This document shows positions 5,692-14,861 of a stretch of DNA of 22,291 nt, in pieces. This stretch comes from FEN-680 sp036781505 (lineage in GTDB: Bacteria > Actinomycetota > Geothermincolia > Fen-727 > Anoxymicrobiaceae): positions 1 to 22,291 of the forward strand of contig DAIQAV010000015.1 of assembly GCA_036781505.1 (NCBI GenBank), written 5' to 3'. Positions within the stretch are counted from its first letter, which is position 1. Each line of letters starts with the position of its first letter. Below the pieces are notes generated by a model. It was not told the DNA's origin. It searched no databases and saw only the letters and a list, made by a program, of their open reading frames with translations. The position numbers and the translations under genes are program-made.

Positions 5692-8346
5692 TTGTCCGAC
5701 TCCGAAATGGAACTCTCAAAGAGATACGAACCCCGCGAGGTCGAGAAGCGCTGGTACGCGGTCTGGGAGGAGCGCGGCTACTTTCACGCCGCGACCGACT
5801 CGGAACGGCCGCCGTTCTCGCAGGTGATCCCGCCGCCCAACGTGACCGGCGTGCTTCACATGGGGCATGCCCTCAACAACACGCTGCAGGACATAATCGC
5901 GCGCAGGCGCAGGATGCAGGGCTACGAGGTCCTCTGGATGCCCGGCACCGACCACGCCGGCATCGCGACTCAGAACGTGGTCGAGCGCCAGATCGAGAAG
6001 GAGGGCACCGACCGCCACGAGATGGGCCGCGAGAAGTTCGTCGAGCGCGTCTGGGAGTGGAAGGAACAGTACGGCGGCACCATCATCAACCAGCTCAAGG
6101 CGCTCGGCTGCTCCTGCGACTGGGAGCGCGAGCGGTTCACGATGGACGCCGGCTGCTCGCTTGCCGTGCGCACCGTGTTCAAGGAGCTTTACGACGAGGG
6201 GCTCATCTACCGCGGCAAGTACATCATCAACTGGTGCGTGCGCTGCCACACCGCGCTCTCCGACATCGAGGTGGAGCACGAGGACAAGACCGGGCACCTC
6301 TGGTACGTCCGCTACCCGTTCGCCGACGGTTCGGGCGAGGTGGTGGTGGCGACCACGCGCCCCGAGACCATGCTGGGAGACACGGCGGTCGCCGTGTACC
6401 CGGCCGACGAGAGGTACGCCGACATGGAGGGCAAGACGCTCATCCTCCCCCTGGTCGAGCGGCGCATCCCGCTGATCACCGACAAGTTCGTGGACCCGGA
6501 GTTCGGCACCGGCGCGGTGAAGGTCACCCCGGCCCACGACCCCAACGACTACGACATCGGCCTGAGACACGACCTCGAGCAGGTGAACATACTCAACTCC
6601 GACGGCACCATCAACGAGAACGGGGGACCCTACGCGGGGCTGGACAGGTACCAGGCGCGCGAGGCGGTCGTCCGTGACCTGGAGAAGCAAGGCCTGCTGG
6701 TAAAGGTGGAGGAGCACCTCCACGCGGTGGGGCACTGCTACCGCTGCTCGACGGAGGTGGAGCCCTATCTCTCGACGCAGTGGTTCGTGAAGATGGAGCC
6801 GCTGGCGAAGCCCGGCATCGAGGCCGTCCGCGACGGGCGCATCAAATTCACGCCGGAGCGCTGGGCCAAGGTCTACTTCGACTGGATGGAGAACATCCGC
6901 GACTGGTGCATATCGCGCCAGCTCTGGTGGGGGCACCGCATCCCCGTCTGGTACTGCGACGATTGCGGCGAGCAGCTGGTGGAGATCGAGGAGCCGACCG
7001 CGTGCACCTGCGGCTCCGCCAACCTTCGGCAGGACCCGGACGTGCTGGACACCTGGTTCTCTTCGGGCCTGTGGCCTTTCTCGACCATGGGCTGGCCCGA
7101 GAAGAACGACACGCTATCGGTGTTCTACCCGACTTCGGTGCTCACCACCGCCTTCGACATCATCTTTTTCTGGGTCGCCCGCATGATAATGCTGGGGCTG
7201 CGCTTCATGGGCGACGTCCCGTTCCGCGACGTGTTCGTCACCGCGCTGGTGCGCGACTTCGAGGGCAAGAAGATGTCCAAGTCGAGCGGCAACGTTATCG
7301 ACCCGCTCGACGTCATCGAGCTCTATGGGACCGACGCCCTGCGCTTCGCTCTGGGGTCGGTGGCGGTGCCGGGCCGCGACATCAACCTCGCCGAGGAGCG
7401 CATAGAGGGCAACCGCAACTTCGTCAACAAGATATGGAACGCCGCCCGCCTCATCATCAGCAACCTCGAGGGCTTCGAGCCGCCGGGAGAGCTGCCCGGG
7501 GAGCTCGAGCTCGCCGACCGCTGGATAATGAGCCGCCTCGCCGGCCTCATCGAGCGCGTCGACGAGGGGATGGACTCCTACAACTTCAGCGTGGCGGGCA
7601 AAGCGCTGTACCAGTTCGTCTGGGGCGACTTCTGCGACTGGTACCTGGAGCTGATCAAGTCCAGGCTCTATCGCGGCACCCAGGATGAGAAGGACGCCGC
7701 GCGCTCCGTGGCCTGCAAGGTGCTGGAGTGCGCGCTGCGGCTCATGCACCCGTTCATGCCTTTTGTGACGGAGGAGCTGTGGCAGAAGCTCCCGGGGACC
7801 GGCGAGTCCATCATGGTCGCCGAGTGGCCCGACGCCGTCGCCTTTGCGATAGACGAGGAAGCCGAGCGCGAGATGGGTCTGCTGCAGTCGGTGATCGGCG
7901 GCATAAGGTCCGCCCGCTCGGAGCACGGCATCCCGCCCAGCGGCAAGGTCGACGCGGTGATAGTGGCCGAGAGCGAGGAGTCCCAACTGGTGCTCCAGGA
8001 GTACCTGGTCTACCTGGTGAGCCTGGCGGGGCTCTCGAGCGTGGAGTTCGCCCAGGCGGTGCCGGGCGCCGGCTTCGGCATGCGGGTCGTGGCCGAGGGC
8101 GCCGAGGCGTTCCTGTCCTGGGAGAGCGGCGTCGACGCGGGTGAAGAGATCGACAGGCTCGGCCGCAAGCTGGCGAAGGTCGAGGCCGACCTGGAGCAGA
8201 CCATGGCCAAGCTGGGAAGCGAGGGGTTCGTCGCCAAGGCCCCGCCGGCGGTGGTGGAGAAGGTGCGCGCGAAAGAGCGCGAGCTGACCGAGACACGCCA
8301 GAAGCTCAACGAGCAGATCGAAGCGCTCCGGGGTACGGGCCCTTGA
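5692..8346 (+). CDS. valS: valyl-tRNA synthetase
   Basis: ValS charges tRNA-Val in the cytoplasm. The 884-residue protein has the class I signatures HMGH (56-59, in PPPNVTGVLHMGH) and KMSKS (527-531). It also has the CP1 editing domain with the TTRPETMLGDTAVAV segment, a Cys-rich zinc knuckle (WYCDDCGEQ to CTCGSANL, about 420-445), and a C-terminal coiled-coil tRNA-binding arm (about 820-880). Length and domain order are typical. The best start is TTG at 5692, behind a weak GGTGA site; ATG at 5707 is the alternative. The stop overlaps the folC start by 4 nt (TTGA), implying translational coupling. A possible -10 box lies at 5655. Confidence 0.98.
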   Translation: MSDSEMELSKRYEPREVEKRWYAVWEERGYFHAATDSERPPFSQVIPPPNVTGVLHMGHALNNTLQDIIARRRRMQGYEVLWMPGTDHAGIATQNVVERQIEKEGTDRHEMGREKFVERVWEWKEQYGGTIINQLKALGCSCDWERERFTMDAGCSLAVRTVFKELYDEGLIYRGKYIINWCVRCHTALSDIEVEHEDKTGHLWYVRYPFADGSGEVVVATTRPETMLGDTAVAVYPADERYADMEGKTLILPLVERRIPLITDKFVDPEFGTGAVKVTPAHDPNDYDIGLRHDLEQVNILNSDGTINENGGPYAGLDRYQAREAVVRDLEKQGLLVKVEEHLHAVGHCYRCSTEVEPYLSTQWFVKMEPLAKPGIEAVRDGRIKFTPERWAKVYFDWMENIRDWCISRQLWWGHRIPVWYCDDCGEQLVEIEEPTACTCGSANLRQDPDVLDTWFSSGLWPFSTMGWPEKNDTLSVFYPTSVLTTAFDIIFFWVARMIMLGLRFMGDVPFRDVFVTALVRDFEGKKMSKSSGNVIDPLDVIELYGTDALRFALGSVAVPGRDINLAEERIEGNRNFVNKIWNAARLIISNLEGFEPPGELPGELELADRWIMSRLAGLIERVDEGMDSYNFSVAGKALYQFVWGDFCDWYLELIKSRLYRGTQDEKDAARSVACKVLECALRLMHPFMPFVTEELWQKLPGTGESIMVAEWPDAVAFAIDEEAEREMGLLQSVIGGIRSARSEHGIPPSGKVDAVIVAESEESQLVLQEYLVYLVSLAGLSSVEFAQAVPGAGFGMRVVAEGAEAFLSWESGVDAGEEIDRLGRKLAKVEADLEQTMAKLGSEGFVAKAPPAVVEKVRAKERELTETRQKLNEQIEALRGTGP

Positions 8347-9683
8347 AGTACTCCGAAGCGGTTGATTACCTCGACAGCAAGGTCGTCCTGGGCGTAAAGC
8401 CCTCGCTGGACCGCATTCGGGCCGCCTGCCAGGAGATGGGTGGACCCCAGAACGAGTTCGATTCCATCCAGGTCACCGGCACCAATGGCAAGACGTCCGT
8501 CTCCGACATGGCCGCCGGGATACTGAAGGAGTGCGGCTTCAAGACGGGGCTGTTCACCTCGCCCCACCTGGAGACGGTGCGCGAGAGGATATCCGTCAAC
8601 GGCAGGCTCATAAGCGTGGACCGGTTCGCCGCCGCGATGACCGAGATCCGTCCGCCGGTCGAGAAAGCCGAGGAGCTGACCGGCGAGAAGCTGACCTACT
8701 TCGAGCTGGTGACGGCGCTGGCCTATCACTACTTCCGCAGCGAGCGCGTGGATATCGCGGTGCTGGAGGTGGGCATGGGCGGACGGTGGGACTCCACCAA
8801 CGTCGTGGACTCGGAGGTCGCGGTGATCACCAACGTCGAGCTGGACCACATAAGCGAGCTCGGCGATACGCGGGAGAAGATAGCGTTCGAGAAGGCCGGG
8901 ATAATTAACGAAGGCGCGGTGGTGATAACCGCCGAGGGGACGCGCGAGATCCTCATGATACTCGCCGAGCGGTGCAAGGAGGTCGGGGCGGAGCTGAAGG
9001 TCTTCGGCCGCGACTTCAGGCTGGACTACCAGCTGCCCTACAGGGTCAAGGGCCAGCCCCCGGCGCAGCTCATCTCGGTGCGGGGACTGGAAGCCGCCGA
9101 CTTCAAGGACATCAAGTTGCCTCTGCTGGGCAAGCACCAGGCGATAAACGCCGCCTGTGCCATAGCGGCGTCCCAGGCCTATACCGACCCCAGGGAGCGC
9201 ACCGACGCGGAAGCCTTCCGCCGCGCGCTTGCCAGGAGCAGCGTGCCGGGGCGTCTGGACATCCTCTCCTGGAAGCCGATGGTGGTGGCCGACGGCGCGC
9301 ACAACGTGCTGGGCGCCGACAGGCTGGCGATGTCGCTGTCCGACGAGTTCGATTACGACCGGCTGGTGATAGTGGTGTCGATACTGGCGGACAAGGACGC
9401 ACGCGGGATACTGAGGATACTGGGCGCCGTCGCCGACGAGCTGATCCTGACCGAGAACAGGAGCGCCCGGGTGATCAGCGCCAGCAAGCTCGGCAGCTAC
9501 TGCCGCATGGACGGCATTGAATACAGGGTCGAGGCGGACTTCGGCAAGGCGTTGGACCTCGCGCGAGAGCTTGCCGGACCGGCCGGGATGGTATGTGTCA
9601 CGGGGTCTCTCTTCACCGTGTCTGAGGCGCGCATCTACTTCAGGCACCAGAAGGCGAGCCGCGAGATGAGGCAGGACAGGTAA
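8343..9683 (+). CDS. folC: bifunctional folylpolyglutamate synthase / dihydrofolate synthase
   Basis: FolC adds glutamate to (dihydro)pteroate and to folates, using ATP. The 446-residue Mur-ligase-family protein has the P-loop GTNGKTS (46-52), the downstream FTSPHLETVRERISVNG segment typical of FolC, the EVGMGGRWDSTN motif, and the DGAHN motif in the C-terminal half. The TTG start overlaps the valS TGA stop by 4 nt. Whether both activities are present cannot be read from the sequence. The order valS-folC is common in Gram-positive bacteria. Confidence 0.95.
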   Translation: MKYSEAVDYLDSKVVLGVKPSLDRIRAACQEMGGPQNEFDSIQVTGTNGKTSVSDMAAGILKECGFKTGLFTSPHLETVRERISVNGRLISVDRFAAAMTEIRPPVEKAEELTGEKLTYFELVTALAYHYFRSERVDIAVLEVGMGGRWDSTNVVDSEVAVITNVELDHISELGDTREKIAFEKAGIINEGAVVITAEGTREILMILAERCKEVGAELKVFGRDFRLDYQLPYRVKGQPPAQLISVRGLEAADFKDIKLPLLGKHQAINAACAIAASQAYTDPRERTDAEAFRRALARSSVPGRLDILSWKPMVVADGAHNVLGADRLAMSLSDEFDYDRLVIVVSILADKDARGILRILGAVADELILTENRSARVISASKLGSYCRMDGIEYRVEADFGKALDLARELAGPAGMVCVTGSLFTVSEARIYFRHQKASREMRQDR

Positions 9684-9692
9684 GGAGGCATC

Positions 9693-10097
9693 ATGGGAAT
9701 AGAGCGGACGCTTCTCATAGTCAAGCCGGACGGGGTCGAACGCGGCCTGGTCGGGGAGATCCTGGTGAGGATCGAGCGCAAGGGCTACAGGATCGAGAAG
9801 ATGCAGGGCATGCGGATAACGGAGGAGCTCGCCGGGCGCCACTACGCCGAGCACAAGGGCAAGCCGTTCTACGACGAGCTCATCGAGTACATCACGGGCG
9901 GACTGTCGGTGGTGGTGCTCTTCCGCGGGGAGAACGCCATCGAGAACGTGAGGGTCATCATGGGTGCGACGGACCCGCTCGACGCGACTCCCGGCTCCAT
10001 CAGGGGCGCATATGCCACCAGCGTCACGCACAACCTGGTGCACGGCTCCGACTCGGCCGCGAGCGCGGAGAGGGAGATCGAGCTCTTCTTCGGCTGA
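9693..10097 (+). CDS. ndk: nucleoside diphosphate kinase
   Basis: Ndk transfers the gamma-phosphate of ATP to nucleoside diphosphates through a phosphohistidine. The 134-residue length is standard. The catalytic His is H117 in NLVHGSDS. KPDGVERG (11-18) and TPGSIRG (99-105) are intact. AAGGAGG at about 9682-9688 overlaps the folC stop and gives a clear SD for the ATG. It is the last gene of the valS-folC-ndk run and is followed by a hairpin. Confidence 0.98.
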   Translation: MGIERTLLIVKPDGVERGLVGEILVRIERKGYRIEKMQGMRITEELAGRHYAEHKGKPFYDELIEYITGGLSVVVLFRGENAIENVRVIMGATDPLDATPGSIRGAYATSVTHNLVHGSDSAASAEREIELFFG

Positions 10098-10099
10098 AA

Positions 10100-10132
10100 A
10101 CGCACCACCGGTGTCAGGTACCGCTGGTGCGT
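10100..10132 (+). terminator. hairpin after ndk, possible terminator
   Basis: The arms 10100-10112 and 10120-10132 form a 13-bp stem with one mismatch around a 7-nt loop, starting 2 nt after the ndk stop. No T-tract follows, so it is not a classic intrinsic terminator. It may stabilise the 3' end or act with other factors. Confidence 0.45.
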
Positions 10133-10407
10133 CGCGTAGCGCCGGCGTCTCGCCAGCTTTGCATGGACGGTTTACATTTAATAGCGTGGGCTTTGTATCT
10201 GCGAGTCCTGATCGGCTTCGCGAGCGTCTAAATGCATCAGTGGGAGTATGCCAAGGGGCGCACTGTTAACTACTGTTATTATTGTCAAGTTGTGTTACCA
10301 TTGGCGGGTGACTTAGTCGGCTTTTTGTGCATAATCTGATGTCTGAGCGTGAAGTAGCCGCACGAGCGCGATAGCACCGCGTAGTCATGAATAGGAGAAA
10401 AATCTAG
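10133..10407 (+). promoter_or_regulatory. mre operon leader region with possible promoter
   Basis: This gap is part of the 310 nt between ndk and mreB and is more AT-rich than the surrounding DNA. TTTACA at 10171-10176 with a 17-nt spacer to TGTATC at 10194-10199 is a fair -35/-10 pair. CATAAT at 10330-10335 is a second -10-like hexamer without a matching -35. AGGAG at 10393-10397 serves the mreB TTG start. If the first promoter is used, the leader is about 200 nt, long enough for regulation. I do not recognise a riboswitch or small RNA, and no ORF there looks real. Confidence 0.35.
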
Positions 10408-11460
10408 TTGTCGTTTCTCTCTAGAATGCTGGGGGCCGGGTCTTTCGGCAAGGACATGGCCGTTGACTTGGGTACGGCAAACACACTCGTATACGCAAAG
10501 GGCGAGGGCATCGTCCTGAACGAGCCGTCGGTGGTGGCGGTCAACACGATAACCAACGCGATCATCGCGGTCGGTGAAGAGGCCAAGCGGATGGTCGGGC
10601 GCACTCCCGCCCACATCGTCGCGATCAGGCCGCTGAAGGACGGCGTCATCGCCGACTTCGACGTCACCGAGAAGATGCTCCGTTACTTCATCCAGAAGGT
10701 ACATCAGCGCAGGTCGCTGGCCCGGCCCCGCGTCGTCGTGGCGGTGCCCAGCGGCATAACCGGGGTGGAGCAGAGGGCGGTCGAGGAGGCCACCATCCAG
10801 GCCGGCGCGCGGGCCGCGTTCATCATCGAGGAGCCCATGGCCGCCGCGATCGGCGCGGGCCTCCCCATCCACGAGCCCATCGGCAACATGGTCGTGGACA
10901 TCGGCGGAGGCACCACCGAGGTGGCTGTCATATCGCTCGGCGGCATAGTGACCAGTCAGTCGCTGCGGGTAGGCGGCGACGAGATGGATGAGGCCATAAT
11001 CAACTACATCAAGCGGGACTACCAGCTGATGATAGGCGAGCGCACAGCTGAGGCGCTCAAGCTCAAGATCGGGTCGGCGTTCGCGATGAGCTCCGACGAT
11101 GAGCTGGAAGACGAGATCAAGGGAAGGGACCTGGCCTCGGGTCTTCCCAAGACAGTCGTGGTGACGGCCGAAGAGGTGAGGCAGTCGATCGAGGAGCCGG
11201 TCAGCCAGGTCGTTCAGACCGTGAAGGACGCTCTCGACAGGACGCCCCCCGAGCTGGCCAGCGACATCATGGACGAGGGCATCATTCTCGCCGGCGGCGG
11301 CGCGCTGCTGCGCGGCCTCGAGGAGAGGATCCGCAACGAGACGGGGATGCCGGTCCACACAGCCAAGGACCCGCTGCTCTGCGTTGCCATGGGCTCCGGC
11401 AAGTGCCTGGAAGAGTTCGACATAATGAAGAAGGTGTTGATTTCGTCCGCCGGCCATTAA
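10408..11460 (+). CDS. mreB: rod shape-determining protein MreB
   Basis: MreB is the bacterial actin homologue that forms membrane-bound filaments directing lateral wall synthesis. The 350-residue protein has the phosphate-1 motif DLGTANT (from D19), the VVDIGGGTTEVAV phosphate-2 region, the EEPMAAAIGAG segment and the late LAGGGALLRGL motif. The N-terminal MSFLSRMLG could be a short membrane-binding amphipathic helix. The start is TTG at 10408 with AGGAG 10 nt upstream; ATG at 10426 is possible but would remove the helix. It leads the operon mreB-mreC-mreD-mrdA-rodA. Confidence 0.98.
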   Translation: MSFLSRMLGAGSFGKDMAVDLGTANTLVYAKGEGIVLNEPSVVAVNTITNAIIAVGEEAKRMVGRTPAHIVAIRPLKDGVIADFDVTEKMLRYFIQKVHQRRSLARPRVVVAVPSGITGVEQRAVEEATIQAGARAAFIIEEPMAAAIGAGLPIHEPIGNMVVDIGGGTTEVAVISLGGIVTSQSLRVGGDEMDEAIINYIKRDYQLMIGERTAEALKLKIGSAFAMSSDDELEDEIKGRDLASGLPKTVVVTAEEVRQSIEEPVSQVVQTVKDALDRTPPELASDIMDEGIILAGGGALLRGLEERIRNETGMPVHTAKDPLLCVAMGSGKCLEEFDIMKKVLISSAGH

Positions 11461-11478
11461 GGGCCAGCTGGATAAGCC

Positions 11479-12336
11479 ATGCCTGCCGCTCCTAGAAGCA
11501 ATAGAAACCGCATCATCCTTATAGTCATCATCATCTTGTGCGTCACTATCGTGACGCTCTACGTGAGGGAGAGCGACAAGGGTCCCCTGCACAAGATCCA
11601 GAACTTCTTCCTGGATCTCGTCTCGCCGGTCTCCAACGCCTTCGCAAAGATCTTTCGGCCGATCAAGGACGGGGTGGTCAACCTGTTCCACCTGCCTTCG
11701 CTCGCCAAGGAGAGGGCCGACTTACAAAAACAAGTGGCGGAGCTGCAAAGGCAGCGCATCGAGACCAAGGAGATGGAGAGCAACCTCGAGGAGCTCAAGC
11801 GCCTCCTGAACTGGACCGAGCAGCAGGCTGAGATACAGACTGTGGGGGCCGACATCATCGGTCAGTCTCCCAATAACTGGCAACGGCTGATGATAATAAA
11901 CCGCGGGTCGGCCAGCGGCGTCAAAAAGTACATGTCCGTAGTAACTGACCAGGGGCTGGTCGGCAGGCTCATATCGGTGGGGTCGCGCACCTCAGTGGTC
12001 GAACTCGTCACCGACTCGCGCTCGGAGATAGGCGCACGCGATCAGAGATCGCGCGAGACCGGCGTCGTCGCCGGGAAGAACGACAGCACACTGAGGCTGA
12101 CGCCCATGAAAGAGGATGCCGATCTGAAGACGGGTGACGTGGTCGAGACGAGCGGGCTGGGAGGCACCTGCCCGCCGGGAATACCGCTGGGGAAAATCAC
12201 CAAGGTGACCAACCGTTCGAGTGGCCTTACCAGGTACGTCGAGGTTAAGCCTTACACCGATTTCTCCACGCTCGACAAGGTGCTGGTGGTCATCACCCCC
12301 GAGCCGGAGTCGGTAATCCTGAGGGAGCAGCAATGA
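11479..12336 (+). CDS. mreC: rod shape-determining protein MreC
   Basis: MreC links MreB to PBP2 and RodA across the membrane. The 285-residue protein has a short cytoplasmic tail and a single membrane helix (about 11-29). A periplasmic/extracellular coiled coil follows at about 76-111, rich in Leu, Glu and Gln. The beta-rich domain carries NRGSASGVKKYMSVV and the DQGLVGRLISV segment typical of the family. The ATG at 11479 is 18 nt after mreB with a weak SD. Its stop overlaps the mreD start by 4 nt. Confidence 0.95.
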   Translation: MPAAPRSNRNRIILIVIIILCVTIVTLYVRESDKGPLHKIQNFFLDLVSPVSNAFAKIFRPIKDGVVNLFHLPSLAKERADLQKQVAELQRQRIETKEMESNLEELKRLLNWTEQQAEIQTVGADIIGQSPNNWQRLMIINRGSASGVKKYMSVVTDQGLVGRLISVGSRTSVVELVTDSRSEIGARDQRSRETGVVAGKNDSTLRLTPMKEDADLKTGDVVETSGLGGTCPPGIPLGKITKVTNRSSGLTRYVEVKPYTDFSTLDKVLVVITPEPESVILREQQ

Positions 12337-12857
12337 GCCGCAACCGTCAGATCTTCCTGATGGTGGTAGTGGTGCTGGCCTTCGTGCTCCAGCTCTCGGT
12401 GCTGCCACAGTTCAAGCTGCTGGGCGTCCAGCCGGACCTGATCCTGGTGGTGGCGGTCGTGGTCGCGGTTCAGGACGGGCCGGTGGCCGGTGCGGTCGTG
12501 GGGTTCTGCGGCGGCCTGCTGCAGGACATCGCGAGCCCCCAGTTGATGGGGGTCAGCGCGCTGACCAAGACGCTGGCGGCGTACTGCGCGGGCATGATGA
12601 AGGACTTCTTCATGACCTACTCGATACTGCTGCCGGTGGTGCTGGTCTTCCTGGCGACCATATTCGAGATGGGGGCGCACCAGGTCGTGATGGTGGTCCT
12701 GGGCCAGGAGTCGTTGCCGCCCTTCAAGATAACGGCCGTGCTGGCGGAGTCGCTATACAACGTTCTGGCCGTGCTCGTCGTCTATCCGTTCATGCGGAGG
12801 TTCAAGTTCTTGCCGAAGGAAGACTCGGTGATACTGACCAAGCCCAGCAAGACATAG
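12333..12857 (+). CDS. mreD: rod shape-determining protein MreD
   Basis: This 174-residue integral membrane protein has about five hydrophobic segments and few charged residues. QPDLILVVAVVVAVQDGP and the GFCGGLLQDIASP segment are typical of MreD, which is a poorly conserved member of the elongasome. The ATG overlaps the mreC stop (ATGA), indicating translational coupling. Identification rests on length, membrane profile and position between mreC and the PBP2 gene, plus the motifs named. Confidence 0.92.
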   Translation: MSRNRQIFLMVVVVLAFVLQLSVLPQFKLLGVQPDLILVVAVVVAVQDGPVAGAVVGFCGGLLQDIASPQLMGVSALTKTLAAYCAGMMKDFFMTYSILLPVVLVFLATIFEMGAHQVVMVVLGQESLPPFKITAVLAESLYNVLAVLVVYPFMRRFKFLPKEDSVILTKPSKT

Positions 12858-12881
12858 CGGGCACGGTATGGTGGTGGATGA

Positions 12882-14843
12882 ATGAGGCTGCTTAAAAGAG
12901 CCGGGCTGAAGATAAAGCCGGACGAGACCGGCTACAAGAGGACCGACGCGTCGCAGGAGAGCCTGCAGCGGCGGCTGGCGGTGCTGGGCATCATCGTCCT
13001 GGTCGGCTTCGCCGTGCTCTTCTCGCGCCTGTGGTTCATGCAGATAGTCTCGGGGAACGACTACCGCAAGAAGGCCGAGGGCAACCGCATCCGCGAGATA
13101 TCCCTCGAGGCCCCGCGCGGGCGCATCCTCGACCGCAACGGCAAGGTGCTGGTGAAGAACCGGCAGGCGCTCACGATCTCCGTCATCCCCGCCGAGATGC
13201 GCGACCAGAAGAACGTGGTCATACAGCGCATGTCCAAGCTGCTGGGGATGGGCCAGAAAGAGATCGCCTACAAGATAGAGAAGTCGCAGGCGCCCAACCG
13301 TCGGGCCGTGCTGATCCAGAGCGACGTGGGCGAGGAGATCGTCACCTACGTGGACGAGCACCAGCGCGAGTTCCCCGGAGTCATCGCCGGCACTCAGTCG
13401 GTGCGCGAGTATCCCTACGGGAGCCTGGCGGCGCACGTGATTGGCTACCTGGGCGAGATAAGCCCGGAGACCCTCAAGCAGAAGAAGAAGGAAGGATACC
13501 AGGCCGGGGACGAGATCGGCCTTTCGGGGGTCGAGGCCACCTACGACTCCGAGCTGCGTGGCAAGGTTGGCACGAAGAAGCTCGAGGTCGACGCCAACGG
13601 CAACTCGATCCGCGAGATCTCCAACGTCGAGCCGCGCAGCGGCGAGAACCTGCAGCTGACCATAGACCAGGACGTCCAGACCCTGGTGGAGGCGGCGCTT
13701 AAGTCAGGCGTCGAGGCCGCGCGCACCATGCAGGACCCGAACTCGCCCAAGAACTACCAGGGCACCGGCGCGTCCGCCGTGGTGATGGACCCCAAGAGCG
13801 GCGAGGTCATCGCCATGGCCAGCTACCCGACGTTCAACCTCAACGACTTCACCGGCGGTATCAGCCAGCAGAGCTGGAAGGCCCTGACCGACCCCAAGAA
13901 CATGTACCCTCTGAACAACCGCGCCATCATGAGCGAGATCCCACCGGGCTCGACTTTCAAGGTGGTGACCGCGCTGAGCGCGCTGCAGGAGCAGATGGTG
14001 GTGCCCAACTCGCCGTTCGACTGCACCCACGCCTTCACCACCGGGCCGTTCAAGGACTACCCCAAGTACTGCTGGGGCACCCACCACCACATCGACCTGG
14101 TGAACGGCATCGTGCAGTCGTGCGACACCGTCTTCTACACCATCGGCTACCAGTTCTACCAGCGCCAGGCGCAGAACCAGGGCAAGCCGCTGTGGGAGTG
14201 GGCGCGCGACTTCCAGCTGGGCAAGACCACCGGCATCGACCTCACCAGCGAGATGAGCGGCCGCATACCCAGCCCGGAGTGGAAGAAGGAGTTCAACAGG
14301 AACAATGCCCAGTACCAGGTCTGGTACCCTGGCGACACCGTCAACATGGCCATCGGCCAGGGAGACATACTGACCACCCCGCTCCAGATGGCGTACCTCT
14401 ACGCGGGCATCGCCAACGGCGGGAAGTTCATCAGGCCCCACGTGATGAAGACCCTGCAGACCGTTGACGGCAAGGTGGCCAAGACCGCCCAGCCGGAGAC
14501 GGCCGCCGAGATGTCGCTCAATCCGCAGATGCTGCAGGCGGTCACGTCAGCCCTCACAGGCGTGGTCCAGGGCAAGGGTACGGCTTCGGCCACCTTCCAG
14601 GGTTTCCCGGTCGCGCAGATACCTGTCGCCGGCAAGACGGGCACCAGCGAGATCGCGGGCAAGCAGCCGACCGCCTGGTTCTGCAGTTTCGCGCCGGCCG
14701 GCGACCCCAAGTACGTGGTGGCGGTCGCGATCGAGCAGGGCGGCCACGGCGGCGAGAGCGCAGCACCGGTGGCGCGCAGGATACTGGAGAAGCTGTTCAA
14801 CCTTAAGCCACAGGGCCAAATACAACCAAGCGTCGGAGACTAG
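12882..14843 (+). CDS. mrdA: penicillin-binding protein 2 (elongasome transpeptidase)
   Basis: PBP2 crosslinks peptidoglycan during rod elongation, in complex with RodA. The 653-residue class B PBP has one N-terminal membrane helix (about 31-50), then the pedestal domain with EAPRGRILDRNG. The transpeptidase domain has STFK (catalytic S357), SCD (S413-C-D, the SxD form also seen in E. coli PBP2) and KTGT (K585). The ATG is 24 nt after mreD. Pairing with rodA immediately downstream supports PBP2 rather than a division PBP. Confidence 0.96.
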   Translation: MRLLKRAGLKIKPDETGYKRTDASQESLQRRLAVLGIIVLVGFAVLFSRLWFMQIVSGNDYRKKAEGNRIREISLEAPRGRILDRNGKVLVKNRQALTISVIPAEMRDQKNVVIQRMSKLLGMGQKEIAYKIEKSQAPNRRAVLIQSDVGEEIVTYVDEHQREFPGVIAGTQSVREYPYGSLAAHVIGYLGEISPETLKQKKKEGYQAGDEIGLSGVEATYDSELRGKVGTKKLEVDANGNSIREISNVEPRSGENLQLTIDQDVQTLVEAALKSGVEAARTMQDPNSPKNYQGTGASAVVMDPKSGEVIAMASYPTFNLNDFTGGISQQSWKALTDPKNMYPLNNRAIMSEIPPGSTFKVVTALSALQEQMVVPNSPFDCTHAFTTGPFKDYPKYCWGTHHHIDLVNGIVQSCDTVFYTIGYQFYQRQAQNQGKPLWEWARDFQLGKTTGIDLTSEMSGRIPSPEWKKEFNRNNAQYQVWYPGDTVNMAIGQGDILTTPLQMAYLYAGIANGGKFIRPHVMKTLQTVDGKVAKTAQPETAAEMSLNPQMLQAVTSALTGVVQGKGTASATFQGFPVAQIPVAGKTGTSEIAGKQPTAWFCSFAPAGDPKYVVAVAIEQGGHGGESAAPVARRILEKLFNLKPQGQIQPSVGD

Positions 14844-14861
14844 GTTGGGGAGTACTTAACG

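Noticed and set aside
8010..10043. Very long minus-strand open frame (677 aa) opposite the end of valS, folC and ndk
   Set aside because: It is antisense to three well-recognised genes. Its composition is rich in Arg, His, Leu and Asp with no family motif, as expected from the complement of G/C-biased codons.
10285..11691. Minus-strand open frame of 468 aa opposite mreB
   Set aside because: It is the complement of a certain mreB gene and has no protein motifs.
14118..14126. PBP2 second motif SCD instead of SxN looked like a lost catalytic residue
   Set aside because: The SxD form is normal for elongation-type PBP2, including E. coli, and STFK and KTGT are intact.
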